Assembly (NCBI GenBank): GCA_044230315.1
Contig: JBGARJ010000002.1
Coordinates: 1-64,000, forward strand
Source: M3007 sp044230315
Lineage (GTDB): Bacteria > Bacteroidota > Bacteroidia > Chitinophagales > Saprospiraceae
Direction of reading: 5' to 3'
DNA: 64,000 nt
Program-made: the position numbers and the translations under genes
Shown: in pieces, positions 1-9,900 of the stretch
Numbering within the stretch: the stretch's first letter is position 1
Layout of the letters: every line of letters starts with the position of its first letter
Notes under the pieces: generated by a model
What the model saw: the letters and a program-made list of their open reading frames with translations, nothing else
What the model was told of the DNA's origin: nothing
Database searches by the model: none

Positions 1-468
1 GAACAACTGGCGGCAACCGATCTCCGGGCCTTGCCCGCGCCGGCGCCGGGCCATTTTCCGGTAAAAACCGCATTTGCCGAAGCAGCCGGGCATTTGTCCG
101 GCGGCGGAACGTTCGAAACACTGGGCGCCGAAGCCGGTCCGTTGTTGCACCGCATTAGCCTGCAGCCGGTCATCACCCCCACCCGCATCCGGGGAACCGT
201 GATACACGTGGATAATTTTGAAAATGTCATCGTCAACATACACCGGGATACCTTCGATAAAAGCCTGAATGGCCGCGCTTTCTCGCTCTTTTTCAAGCGC
301 AACGACCCCATTACCCGGCTATGCCATAATTACTGCGACGTACCGGTGGGCGAACCACTCTGCCTGTTTAACAGCGCCGGTTTTTTGGAAATCGCCGTGA
401 ATATGGGCCGGGCCGCCACTTTGTTGGGGTTGAAAGTGGAAGACGTGGTGGAGGTGGTGTATGAGTAG
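1..468 (+). CDS. SAM hydroxide adenosyltransferase (DUF62 family), C-terminal part
   Basis: The reading frame is open from base 1 and stops at TAG 466-468, so the gene starts upstream of the window. The visible 155 codons look like the C-terminal beta-barrel domain of the DUF62 / SAM-dependent chlorinase-fluorinase superfamily. The segment RGTVIHVDNFENVIVNI matches the family pattern of a G-x-V-x-x-V-D-x-F-x-N strand, and LCLFNSAGFLEIAVNMG matches the NS-x-G-x-LEIA-x-N segment that contacts the adenosine moiety. Ordinary bacterial members hydrolyse S-adenosylmethionine to adenosine and methionine using an activated water or hydroxide; true halogenases are rare. The N-terminal catalytic domain is outside the window, so halogenase and hydrolase cannot be separated here. 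Hydrolase is much the more likely. Confidence 0.85.
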   Translation, partial: EQLAATDLRALPAPAPGHFPVKTAFAEAAGHLSGGGTFETLGAEAGPLLHRISLQPVITPTRIRGTVIHVDNFENVIVNIHRDTFDKSLNGRAFSLFFKRNDPITRLCHNYCDVPVGEPLCLFNSAGFLEIAVNMGRAATLLGLKVEDVVEVVYE

Positions 469-534
469 CTCGGAGTCAGTTGTGTACGAAGAATTAAGTT
501 TCTCCGGAAAAAGGAGGGTAAAACCGGCGGTTTG

Positions 535-682
535 GGCGTGAATGTCCAATGTGGGGGCATGAATGTCCAATGTCCAAGTATGCCAGGAGGTAGGTCTGCA
601 GAAGTGAACTGAATCTCCCATTGTGCGCGATCTAAACACTTGGACATTGGAAATTCCTTGTTGGACATTGGACATTCACGCC
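535..682. repeat. Palindromic intergenic repeat with TTGGACA/TGTCCAA units
   Basis: The gap between the DUF62 gene and the convergent oxidoreductase (469-814) has no convincing gene. It holds a long imperfect inverted repeat. GGCGTGAATGTCCAAT at 535-550 is matched by its exact reverse complement at 667-682. Further copies of the unit lie at 561-578 (AATGTCCAATGTCCAAG) and, inverted, at 639-650 and 661-677. The arms could fold into one long hairpin or several shorter ones. It may be a REP/MITE-like element or a transcript-end structure. Confidence 0.6.
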
Positions 683-814
683 TAGGCACCGCCCGGTTCG
701 AAGTTTTGTATTCTGCGGGGGGAGCGGGAGTTAGTGCGTGTTTAAATTAGATCGGGTTGCCTGATACAACCGGGAAATCACTTTTTTAGCAATTTCTAAA
801 AGGCAAAATCGAGC

Positions 815-1804
815 TTAGTACTCCAGTCCTATTTTTTCCCGGATGGCATCCAGCGTTTCCACCAAATCGAGGGTAAAATCGAGCGGTACCAGGTCGCTTT
901 CCAGGCGGTCGTTGGCGAGGCATTCCATGACGTGCGCTGCCTCGAAGTGGTATCCCCAGCCTTCGTACGGGAATTCCATATCCCGCTGTTGTTCGGCGCC
1001 GTCATCGTAATGCGAGACCGTAACCTTTTGGGTATGATGCCAGCGGGGATGGAGGTAAATGGCGCCTTCCGTTCCGAAAATCCAGGCCTCCACCGGCGTG
1101 TTGGCTGCGATGGTGGAATGCCCCAGGGCCAGCCGGTTGTCAGGGTAGCGCCACGTGAAGGCGCAGGACTCATCCACGTCGGTTTTGGTAAATGTGGCGG
1201 CAGCCTGAATATCTTCCGGTAGTGGTTTGCCTAGTGCAAACAGAGCCAGGAGGGCCGGATAGATCCCGATATCGAGCAGGGAGCCGCCGCCGAGCGCCTT
1301 GTTAAACACCCGGGACTGGGGGTCGAAGGGCATGTGAAAACCAAAGTCGGCTTTCACGGTATGGATATCCCCGATTTCGCCCTGTGCCGCCAATGCCAGG
1401 GCATAGTCCACAGCCGGAATGAAACGGGTCCAAAGCGCTTCCATCAAAAAAGTGCGGTGCCGCCGTGCTGCGGTGACCATATTTCGGGCATCCTGCAACT
1501 GCATGGCGAAAGGTTTTTCACATAACACCGGTATTCCGTGTTCCAGGCACATCAAGGCATTCTCGGTATGTAAAACGTGCGGCGTAGCCACATACACCAC
1601 ATCGAGGTCGGGGCATTGCAGGATATCGGCATAGCGCCCGTAGGCGTGCGGGGCCCCGTAAGCAGCGGCAAACTCGCGGGCGCGGTCGAGGGATGTCGAG
1701 GCTACCGCATGCAACCGGGCGTTGGGTAAAAATTGTAAGTCTGAAGCGAATTTCCGGGCGATTCTTCCGAGGCCGACTATTCCCCAGCGAACGGGATTTG
1801 GCAT
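815..1804 (-). CDS. Gfo/Idh/MocA family NAD(P)-dependent oxidoreductase
   Basis: This 329-residue cytosolic protein has the two-domain layout of the Gfo/Idh/MocA family at its usual length. An N-terminal Rossmann fold opens with WGIVGLGRIARKFASDL (residues 7-23; GxGxxA dinucleotide loop). It is followed by DVVYVATPHVLHTENA and the family signature CEKPFAMQ near residue 95, whose Lys is the usual catalytic-site residue. The C-terminal half is the alpha/beta substrate domain, with LLDIGIYPALLALF. The nearest described relatives are the dihydrodiol/D-xylose dehydrogenase-like members, but the substrate cannot be read from sequence. The ATG at 1804 is supported by a good upstream promoter only about 15 bases away. 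The gene stands alone, divergent from the SusC gene. Confidence 0.85.
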   Translation of the reverse strand: MPNPVRWGIVGLGRIARKFASDLQFLPNARLHAVASTSLDRAREFAAAYGAPHAYGRYADILQCPDLDVVYVATPHVLHTENALMCLEHGIPVLCEKPFAMQLQDARNMVTAARRHRTFLMEALWTRFIPAVDYALALAAQGEIGDIHTVKADFGFHMPFDPQSRVFNKALGGGSLLDIGIYPALLALFALGKPLPEDIQAAATFTKTDVDESCAFTWRYPDNRLALGHSTIAANTPVEAWIFGTEGAIYLHPRWHHTQKVTVSHYDDGAEQQRDMEFPYEGWGYHFEAAHVMECLANDRLESDLVPLDFTLDLVETLDAIREKIGLEY

Positions 1805-1818
1805 ATTATTTTTTTTGA

Positions 1819-1848
1819 CAAATTTAGATAAAAAAATACCGGCACAAA
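1819..1848 (-). promoter_or_regulatory. Bacteroidota-type promoter of the 815-1804 oxidoreductase
   Basis: Read on the minus strand, TTTG (1845-1848) is followed after 18 bases by TAAATTTG (1819-1826). This fits the phylum-specific TTTG / TAnnTTTG consensus of the primary sigma factor. The start codon at 1804 lies 14 bases past the -7 box, so the leader would be very short. Confidence 0.6.
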
Positions 1849-2083
1849 TACGCTGTATAAATGGATTTACTGTGTTTATTTGCTCGTTCTTTTCCGGTAC
1901 TCATGCAAGAATAAGATCGCTTTTCCGGGTCAAATGTTGTCGCATCAATTCACAATCGATTGGCTATGCCAATAGTTCAGAACAATGAAACGATAGCGTG
2001 ATGGCGCCAAAAAATTGACCGCAAATTGGCTAATTCTTCTTGTATCAGTATTTAATCATTTCGTAACCAATCAAACTTTAAGT

Positions 2084-5000
2084 ATGAAGAGGATTCTACT
2101 AGGGCTGGCCATGCTCTGCCTGAGCGCCAGCATTGCCTTTGGGCAACGCGCCATTTCCGGTAAGGTAAGTGGCGACCAGGGTGAGCCACTTATTGGCGCC
2201 ACCATCACCGTTCCGGGTACCAATCTGGGTACAAAAACAGACCTCGACGGGGCGTTCCGCCTCAGTGTCCCGGCAAGTGCAACGGCTTTAAAAATTTCGT
2301 ACACCGGTTATGTTTCACAAGAGGTGGCGTTGACAGCCTCCGATATGTATGAAGTAACCATGCTGGTGAACGAAAACATTCTGGCCGAAACAGTCGTCAC
2401 AGCCTTTGGCCAGAAAAAAGACAAAAGCAATTTGGGATACGCGGTATCGGAGGTCAATGCCGATGAACTCACTATGGCCCGTACCACCAACGTGACCAAT
2501 GCCCTGGCGGCCAAAGTACCGGGCATCCGGGTATCCGGCTCCGGCGGATCGTTCACTGGCTCCAGCATCATTATCCGGGGCTATACGACCTTCACCGGCA
2601 GCAACCAACCGCTCATGGTGGTCGACGGTATTCCGATCGACAATAGCGGCGGCGGCACCCCGCTGCAGGCCGGTCCCGCGTTGTCGAACCGCGCCATCGA
2701 CCTCAATCAGGACGACATCGAAAGCGTCAGCGTACTCAAGGGCGCAGCCGCCACAGCGCTCTACGGCTCCCGCGCGGCCAGCGGCGTGATCCTGATCACC
2801 ACTAAAAAAGGACGGGCCGGACAGAAAAACGCAGTGACGTACACCGCCAACTACGCGCTGCAGGAAGTCAACCGCTTCCCCGATTATCAGAATGAATACG
2901 GCCAAGGCGCCGCCGGCAAATACAACCCGGCAGCCATCTCTTCCTGGGGGCCTAAAATTGCGGGCCAAAGGGTCATTCTTCCGGCCGATTACCGCGGCGG
3001 GTTGATCGCGCCCGACGATTCTGTTGCACTAACCGCCTATCCGGACAATGTGCGCGACCTGTTCAAACGCGGCAGCAACATGCAGCACAACCTGAGTTTC
3101 CAGGGAAGCCGCGAAAATATGTCGTACCGCATGTCGCTGGGCTACCTCGACGATCAGGGGGTGCTCGACAACAACCGGCTGAAGCGCTATAATGTGGGGA
3201 TTAATGCTTCCTATGATGTGACCAGCAAGCTGACGGCTTCCGTTTCGGCCAACTATACCAACAACAAATCCGACCGCACCCAACAGGGCAACCAGTTGTC
3301 GAACCCCTTGTTCCGCTCCTGGTTCACCCCGCGGAGTTGGGACCTCACGGGGTTGCCTTACAAAAACGCCACTGGCGGCCAGTTGCACTACGATGCTGCT
3401 GTGGACAATCCGCGCTGGAGTATTGAGAACAACACCTACAACGACCTGATCAACCGCCTGTTCGGCAACTTCGGCCTGCGGTACAAGTTGCTCAACTGGC
3501 TGACAGCCGATTACAAGCTGGGTGTCGACTACTACAGTTACAACCGCAGTGCCTATGACCAAATCGGCATCCGCGGCGGCGGCAACACCTCTTCCAACGG
3601 CGCCGGCGGCATTTTGGAGGGGCGCGACATTTCGCGTATCCTCAACTCCTACTTTACCCTCACCGGCACCCGCCAGGTTGGCAAAGATTTCGATCTGACG
3701 TTTGTGTTGGGCCAGGAAACAGTGGACGACTACTCCACCAACAGCCAGGTCATCGGCCGCGGCTTGACCGTGCGCGATTTCAAGAACCTGAATTCCAACA
3801 CTACGACCTATGTGCCGTCGTTCTCCATCAGCCAGGGCCGGATTATCGGGGCCTTCGGCAACTTCACGGCCATCTACCGGAATTTTGCCACGATCGACCT
3901 CTCGCTGCGGAACGACTGGAACTCTACCCTGCCGAAGGACAACAATTCGTACCTGTATTACTCGGCAGCCGGCACGGTGAACCTGACGCAAGCGATGCCG
4001 TCGCTTAAGTCCAAATGGATCAGCCTGTTAAAAATACGGGCCAACTACGGCCGCATCGGGCGTTCGAGCCTCCGTTATTCCACCGATTCGTACTACGTGA
4101 CCGCCAACCCGGCCGACGGCTTCGGGCCCAATATCCAGTTCCCGTTCAACAGCCTGCCCGGCTTTACGTTGTCGAATACCGCCGGCAACCCGAAACTGGA
4201 GCCCGAATTCACGACAACTGGCGAAGTAGGCCTCGATTTATCCGTACTGGATGATCGTTTCAGCCTGGAGTTGACGCGCTACCATCAGAAATCGACCGGG
4301 ATTATCCTCAGTGTGCCCAACTCATCGGCCGCCGGTATTTCCGCTGTGGTGCTCAACGCGGGCAACCTGGAAACCAACGGTTGGGAAGCCGGGCTTACGA
4401 TCACACCGGTCAAGACCAAAGCCTTTACCTGGTCGTCGACGTTCAACTTCACACAATTCAAATCGATTGTAAAAGACCTGGCCCCGGGCGTGGATAACAT
4501 TTTCCTCGGCGGCTTCGTAACGCCCAACATCCGGCTGGTGGAAGGCGACGAATACGGCCAGATTTATGGCAGCGCATACAAGCGCAATTCAGACGGTCAG
4601 TTGTTGCTCAATGCCAGCGGCCTCCCGCAACCAACGGCCAACGTACAAAAGATCGGCAACCCGAACCCGGACTGGACCCTCGGCATCAACAACGATTTTA
4701 CCTTTAAAGGCCTGTCGTTGGGCGTGCTGCTCGACATCCGCCAGGGTGGGGATATTTATTCCCGGAACCTGGCTGATATCCAGCGCAACGGCGCCGGCGC
4801 CGAAACGGCTGAGTTCAACCGCCTGAACGACGACGGCACGCCGACCACGCCGTACAAATTCGAAGGCGTGTTCGATACAGGTACGCCCAATGCCGGCAAA
4901 GCCAACGCCGGTGCGGAAGAAAAACTGGTAACGGCCGAACAATACTGGGGCAACTCGGGCAAATTCGTAGCGGCTGAAGGCTTTATCTACGATATCACCT

Positions 5001-5239
5001 GGTTCCGCATACGCGAGGCCTCGCTGAGCTACGCCCTGCCCAAACGCTGGCTGGAGAAATCGCCTATCGGCGCCCTCGAGGTGGGTATTTTTGGCCGCAA
5101 CCTGTACCTCAGTTCACCCAACTACCCGCACCTCGACCCGGAGCAAAATGCATTGGGCATCAGTAACGCCCAGGGCCTGGAATTCAACGCCCTGGCATCG
5201 ATGCGCTCCTATGGCGTCAATCTCCGGATTACACTTTGA
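2084..5239 (+). CDS. SusC/RagA-type TonB-dependent outer-membrane transporter
   Basis: This 1051-residue protein has the SusC architecture at its usual length. It begins with a signal peptide ending around SIAFGQ, followed by a carboxypeptidase-regulatory-like beta-sandwich (about residues 23-100, starting AISGKVSGDQGEPLIGATI). The TonB plug carries the SusC hallmarks PLMVVDGIPIDN and DIESVSVLKGAAATALYG. A 22-strand barrel runs to the C-terminus. It should import a glycan or other ligand across the outer membrane together with the SusD-like lipoprotein encoded 73 bases downstream, energised by TonB-ExbBD. The frame is open from a TTG at 2015, but ATG 2084 directly precedes a typical signal peptide (MKRILLGLAMLCLSAS) and was chosen. 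The ligand is unknown; no polysaccharide-degrading enzyme is adjacent. Confidence 0.93.
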   Translation: MKRILLGLAMLCLSASIAFGQRAISGKVSGDQGEPLIGATITVPGTNLGTKTDLDGAFRLSVPASATALKISYTGYVSQEVALTASDMYEVTMLVNENILAETVVTAFGQKKDKSNLGYAVSEVNADELTMARTTNVTNALAAKVPGIRVSGSGGSFTGSSIIIRGYTTFTGSNQPLMVVDGIPIDNSGGGTPLQAGPALSNRAIDLNQDDIESVSVLKGAAATALYGSRAASGVILITTKKGRAGQKNAVTYTANYALQEVNRFPDYQNEYGQGAAGKYNPAAISSWGPKIAGQRVILPADYRGGLIAPDDSVALTAYPDNVRDLFKRGSNMQHNLSFQGSRENMSYRMSLGYLDDQGVLDNNRLKRYNVGINASYDVTSKLTASVSANYTNNKSDRTQQGNQLSNPLFRSWFTPRSWDLTGLPYKNATGGQLHYDAAVDNPRWSIENNTYNDLINRLFGNFGLRYKLLNWLTADYKLGVDYYSYNRSAYDQIGIRGGGNTSSNGAGGILEGRDISRILNSYFTLTGTRQVGKDFDLTFVLGQETVDDYSTNSQVIGRGLTVRDFKNLNSNTTTYVPSFSISQGRIIGAFGNFTAIYRNFATIDLSLRNDWNSTLPKDNNSYLYYSAAGTVNLTQAMPSLKSKWISLLKIRANYGRIGRSSLRYSTDSYYVTANPADGFGPNIQFPFNSLPGFTLSNTAGNPKLEPEFTTTGEVGLDLSVLDDRFSLELTRYHQKSTGIILSVPNSSAAGISAVVLNAGNLETNGWEAGLTITPVKTKAFTWSSTFNFTQFKSIVKDLAPGVDNIFLGGFVTPNIRLVEGDEYGQIYGSAYKRNSDGQLLLNASGLPQPTANVQKIGNPNPDWTLGINNDFTFKGLSLGVLLDIRQGGDIYSRNLADIQRNGAGAETAEFNRLNDDGTPTTPYKFEGVFDTGTPNAGKANAGAEEKLVTAEQYWGNSGKFVAAEGFIYDITWFRIREASLSYALPKRWLEKSPIGALEVGIFGRNLYLSSPNYPHLDPEQNALGISNAQGLEFNALASMRSYGVNLRITL

Positions 5240-5312
5240 AGCCTGAAGCCGCTTTCAAAAGCATGCTCAGGTTGCTTATTCTAACTTCAAATTGTTTAAA
5301 ATTCAATAACTT

Positions 5313-6830
5313 ATGCGATTAAATAAGCTATTCAAATATACGGCTCTGGTGTTGGGACTTACCTGGTCAACGTCGTGCAACGACTACCTCGACATCAACG
5401 TGAGCCCCAACTCGGTGCTCGACGCACCCATTGAGCAATTGCTCACGTCGGCCACCACTTCGGTCGGATTTTTTGCCGGCTCCGATTTGCACCGCTACAG
5501 CGCTTTGCTGGCGCAGCAATTTTCCGGTCAGGGACAGGGAGCAACCACGCAAACCCAGGAATATGAGCGGTATAACATTCAGGGTTCCGACCTCAACAAC
5601 GTCTGGAACCTGGTGTATGCCACGATCCTGAGCGACCTGGAACTGGTGATCCAGAAAGCCAATACCGAGAACAGCCCGCATTACGCCGGGGTAGCCAAGA
5701 TTCTGAAGGTCTATCTGTACCAGCTTATTGTGGATGCCTGGGGCAAAGCGCCATATTCGGCTGCATTGCAATTCACGGCCAACACTGCCCCCAGTTATGA
5801 TGACGGCGAAGCCATTTACAACGACCTGGATCGCCAGCTCGACGCGGCGATTGCCGATATTAACGCCACCAGTTCGGTGAAATCGCCGGGGGCCAATTCC
5901 ACCATTTTTACCGGCGCCTTCAGCGCGTCGAAACCCAAATGGGAAAAACTGGCCAATACGCTCAAACTCCGTCTGTACCTGCACCTGAGCAAAAAGGACA
6001 AGCCCGGCGCAGTACAGAAAATAACCACCTTGGTCAACTCGGGTGCTGCGTTCATGGGCGCCAACGGCGATAATTTTCAAATGGCGTTTTTCAACGAAGC
6101 ACGCCGGCAAAACCCGATCCATCAGTTTGAACTTGATCGCGTTAACCAGTTCTTCCCGAACGCCACACTGATCGGTCTGATGAACCAGCACAGCGACCCC
6201 CGCCGGCCGCGCTACTTTACGCCGTTCCCGTTCACCCGGCCGTTTGAAACCGCCACGTATACCGGAGCCAAAAGCGGCGACGCTCCCTCGTTCAAGTATT
6301 CGCGCATGCACATTTACCTGCGTGGCGATACCACCAACTCCACGGCTGTGGTACCGCAAAGCGACGGTTCGATCAAAAATACGGACTATACCTACAACGG
6401 CACGGCCCCGGTCCGGATGCTGACCTATGCCGAGTACAATTTTATCCGGGCCGAAGCGGCTGTTTACGGCGCTCCCGGCAATGCCGAACAGTTTTTCCAG
6501 GCGGGTATCCGCGCCTCGATGCAGGCAGCCGGCGTGGCTACTGCCGACATCGACGCCTATATCATGGCCAATGGGTCGCTGACCGGATCGAATGACGACA
6601 TGGTACGCCGTATCATCGAAGAAAAGTTCGTGGCCAATTACGGCGTGATCATGGAACCGTGGTCGGATTGGCGCCGCACGAATTATCCGGCTATTTCGAT
6701 CCCATCGAATGCGCTGACTTCGTTCACGCCTCGGTCGCTGTTCTATCCGCAATCGGAGATCGACCTTAACCCGAATGCTCCGGCCCAAAAAGCCGATATG
6801 AGCGAACGCGTATTCTGGGACGTGCAATAG
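5313..6830 (+). CDS. SusD/RagB-family nutrient-binding lipoprotein (SusD-like 2 type)
   Basis: This 505-residue outer-membrane lipoprotein pairs with the preceding SusC. Its lipobox is WSTSC (Cys near residue 22), and CNDYLDINVSPNSV after it is typical of the SusD-like 2 group. TPR-like helices follow (for example AKILKVYLYQLIVDAWGKAP). The late segment EEKFVANYGVIMEPWSDWRRTNYP is characteristic of this family and falls near residue 435-460. It is expected to form the ligand-capturing lid on the SusC barrel. A strong terminator lies 31 bases after the stop, so susC and susD seem to form a two-gene unit. The substrate cannot be deduced. Confidence 0.92.
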   Translation: MRLNKLFKYTALVLGLTWSTSCNDYLDINVSPNSVLDAPIEQLLTSATTSVGFFAGSDLHRYSALLAQQFSGQGQGATTQTQEYERYNIQGSDLNNVWNLVYATILSDLELVIQKANTENSPHYAGVAKILKVYLYQLIVDAWGKAPYSAALQFTANTAPSYDDGEAIYNDLDRQLDAAIADINATSSVKSPGANSTIFTGAFSASKPKWEKLANTLKLRLYLHLSKKDKPGAVQKITTLVNSGAAFMGANGDNFQMAFFNEARRQNPIHQFELDRVNQFFPNATLIGLMNQHSDPRRPRYFTPFPFTRPFETATYTGAKSGDAPSFKYSRMHIYLRGDTTNSTAVVPQSDGSIKNTDYTYNGTAPVRMLTYAEYNFIRAEAAVYGAPGNAEQFFQAGIRASMQAAGVATADIDAYIMANGSLTGSNDDMVRRIIEEKFVANYGVIMEPWSDWRRTNYPAISIPSNALTSFTPRSLFYPQSEIDLNPNAPAQKADMSERVFWDVQ

Positions 6831-6861
6831 CGCCCCGTATTTTTAGTGCACATTGACCGGA

Positions 6862-6900
6862 GGCCGTTTCACCTATTCGCTGGTGAAACGGCCTTTTGTT
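6862..6900 (+). terminator. Rho-independent terminator after the SusC/SusD pair
   Basis: A perfect 12-bp stem, GGCCGTTTCACC (6862-6873) with GGTGAAACGGCC (6882-6893), has an 8-base loop and is followed by TTTTGTT. It separates the SusCD unit from the gene starting at 6956. Confidence 0.85.
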
Positions 6901-6955
6901 TAAACACGCGCTTAATCTGCCTATTTTTACCGGTAGCAAACACACCACACCTGTC

Positions 6956-9900
6956 ATGTTTCGATTTCATCCGTTCACCTTGTTCACGTTCGGCAAACTG
7001 TTGCTGCTTTTGAGCGCGCTGAGCACACTTTTTCACAAGTGCTCGTCGGAAGATACCCCGCCACGCATTCTGGTTTTTTCCAAAACGGCCGCTTTCCGCC
7101 ATACCAGCATCCCGACCGGCATGGCGGCCCTGCGCCAGATTTGCCGGGAAAACGGCATGCTGATGGATACCACTGAAAATGCCGACGATTTCACGGCCAA
7201 AAACCTGTGCCGTTATGCCGCGGTCGTGTTTCTCAGCACCACCGGCGACGTGCTCAACCCCACCCAGGAAGCCGAATTTGAGCGTTATATCCAGGCCGGC
7301 GGCGGTTTTGTGGGTATACACGCTGCGGCCGACACCGAATACGGCTGGAGTTGGTATGGCGGGCTGGTGGGCGCTTATTTTGTCAACCACCCGGCCATAC
7401 AAGACGCCCGTCTGTTTGTGGAAGACCATGATCACCCGGCCACCCGGCATCTCGGCGCCAGCTGGCAACGGCACGACGAGTGGTACAACTTCCGCGATGT
7501 TAATCCGCAAGTTCATGTGTTGCTCAAGATCGACGAAACCAGTTACCAGGGTGGCGCCATGGGCGCCAACCACCCTATGTCGTGGTGCCATGAGTACGAC
7601 GGCGGTCGGGCTTTCTATACTGCCCTCGGCCATACCGAAGCGTCGTACGCCGAGCCCGAATTCCGGCAGCACCTGTTGGGCGGGATAACATATGCCATCG
7701 GCAAACGGCCGCGCCTTAACTACGACCTGTGCCGAACCCCCGAGTTGCCCGACCCCACCCGTTTTGTGAAAACCGAACTGATCCGTGACCTTTACGAACC
7801 GATGGAGTTGGACCTGCTGCCCGACGGCAGCATTCTTTTCATCGAGCGGCGCGGCGCGATCAAGCATTTTAACCCCAATACCGGACTGGTCAGCACGGCC
7901 TACAAAATGCACGTGCACACCGAACACGAAGACGGCTTGCTGGGCCTGGCCATCGATCCCAACTGGGAACTCAACCATTGGATCTACCTGTATTATTCAC
8001 CCGACATTGACAAACCTGTCAATTACCTTTCCCGTTTCGTTTTTGTAGCCGATACTCTCGACCCTGCCTCCGAAAAAATATTGCTCGAAGTAGACGTGCA
8101 GCGGGAAGAATGTTGCCACGCCGCCGGTTGCATCGAGTTTGATGCCGACGGTTATCTCTACCTCTCTACCGGCGACAACACCAACCCTTTCGCTTCGAAA
8201 GGTTACGCGCCAATTGACGAACGGCGGGGCCGAAACCCTTGGGATGCACAAAAATCGTCGGCCAATACCATGGACCTCCGGGGTAAAATCCTGCGCATCA
8301 AACCGCAGCCCGACGGGACGTACATCTGCCCGGCGGGCAATCTGTTCACCGATCTGGATGTAGCAGTGGGCCCCTGGCCAAAGCCGGTTGCGGCCGTGGG
8401 CGGCCCTGAAGGCGGGCGGCCAGAGATTTACGTAATGGGTTGCCGCAACCCGTTTCGCCTTTCAGTGGATAGCCGCCGGCGCCTCCTGTTTTGGGGGGAA
8501 GTGGGCCCCGACGCCGGGGAGCCTGACAGCACCCGCGGTCCCGCCGGGCACGACGAAGTGAACCGCGCCCGGCGGGCCGGATTTTTCGGCTGGCCGTATT
8601 TTGTCGGCAACAACAAACCTTACCGCGACTATTCCTTCACAACGCGTAGATCAGGCCCATTCTTTGATCCGGCACACCCGGTCAATGACTCGCCCAACAA
8701 TCACGGCGCCCGCCACCTCCCTGCTGCCCAACCTGCGTTTATCTGGTACCCGTATGGCAACTCGGCCGATTTCCCCTTGTTGGGCAACGGCGGCCGAAAT
8801 GCCATGGCCGGCCCGGTGTATTATTGCGACCGGTACCCTGCCGCAACGCGGCTGCCCGATTATTACAACGGGAAACTCATCACTTACGATTGGATGCGCT
8901 ATTGGATGATGGCCGTTACGATCGACTCGACGGGCAATTTCAGTCGCATGGAACCCTTTGCCGATTCAGTCCGGCTCTCGCGGCCTATCGATATGGTAAT
9001 TGACAAGAATGGGTCAATCTGGGTGTTGGAATACGGCCTGCAATGGTTTTCCTCCAACCCCGATGCCCGCCTGAGCCGCATTGATTATGTTCGCGGCAAC
9101 CGTCCTCCTGTAGCCCGGCTCCGGGCCGATAAAACCGCCGGAGCGGCGCCCTGTACCGTTGTGTTTTCCGCTGCCGCAACCGTCGATTACGACGGGAATG
9201 CCTTGCACTACGCGTTTGATTTTGACGATCAAAGCCAAGTGGTCGAACTGGACAAAAACCACAGGTCTGTAGCCCAATCGGGGCTGGCCCGCCGGAAAAA
9301 ACCGAAGCCCGATCCGGTAGACAGCGTGGCCCACACCTTCGTTCAACCCGGCACGTACACCGTAACACTGCGGGTGACCGATTCGCAGGGTGCAACGGCA
9401 ACGGCTATTCAAAAGATCACCGTCGGCAACGAGCCGCCCCTGGTGCGCTGGGATCTGGGTGGCAAAAACCGCAGTTTTTATACGGCCGGCGAAAAGTTGA
9501 AGTACCGCGTGCTGGTGAGCGATCAGGAAGATGGTACCCTCGCCGAAGGCCGCATCGCGCCAGCTACGGTGGCTACTTCCATTGATTACCTCGAAACCGG
9601 GTTCGATATAACCCTGGTAGCCCAGGGCCACCAAGCCGCACTCCAGCACGCCGAATATGCGCGGGGCAAAATCCTGCTCGATCGTTCCGATTGCAAAAAC
9701 TGCCATGCTGTCGACCGGCAGATCAACGGCCCGGCTTTTCAGGCTATCGCCGAACGTTACCGTAAAAACGCACTGGCCGTGCGCAACCTTTCGCGGAAAG
9801 TTATCCTCGGTGGCGCCGGTGTGTGGGGAGAAACGCTCATGAGCGCGCACCCCCAATTGAAAGAGACGGATGTGGCCGAAATGGTGCAGTGGATCCTGTC

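Noticed and set aside
1..468. DUF62 protein as a fluorinase or chlorinase
   Set aside because: Only the C-terminal domain is visible, and the great majority of family members are SAM hydrolases; there is no support for halogenation.
5367..6827. 486-codon open frame on the minus strand opposite the SusD gene
   Set aside because: It mirrors SusD codon structure, has no domain or start context, and SusD itself is a clear family member.
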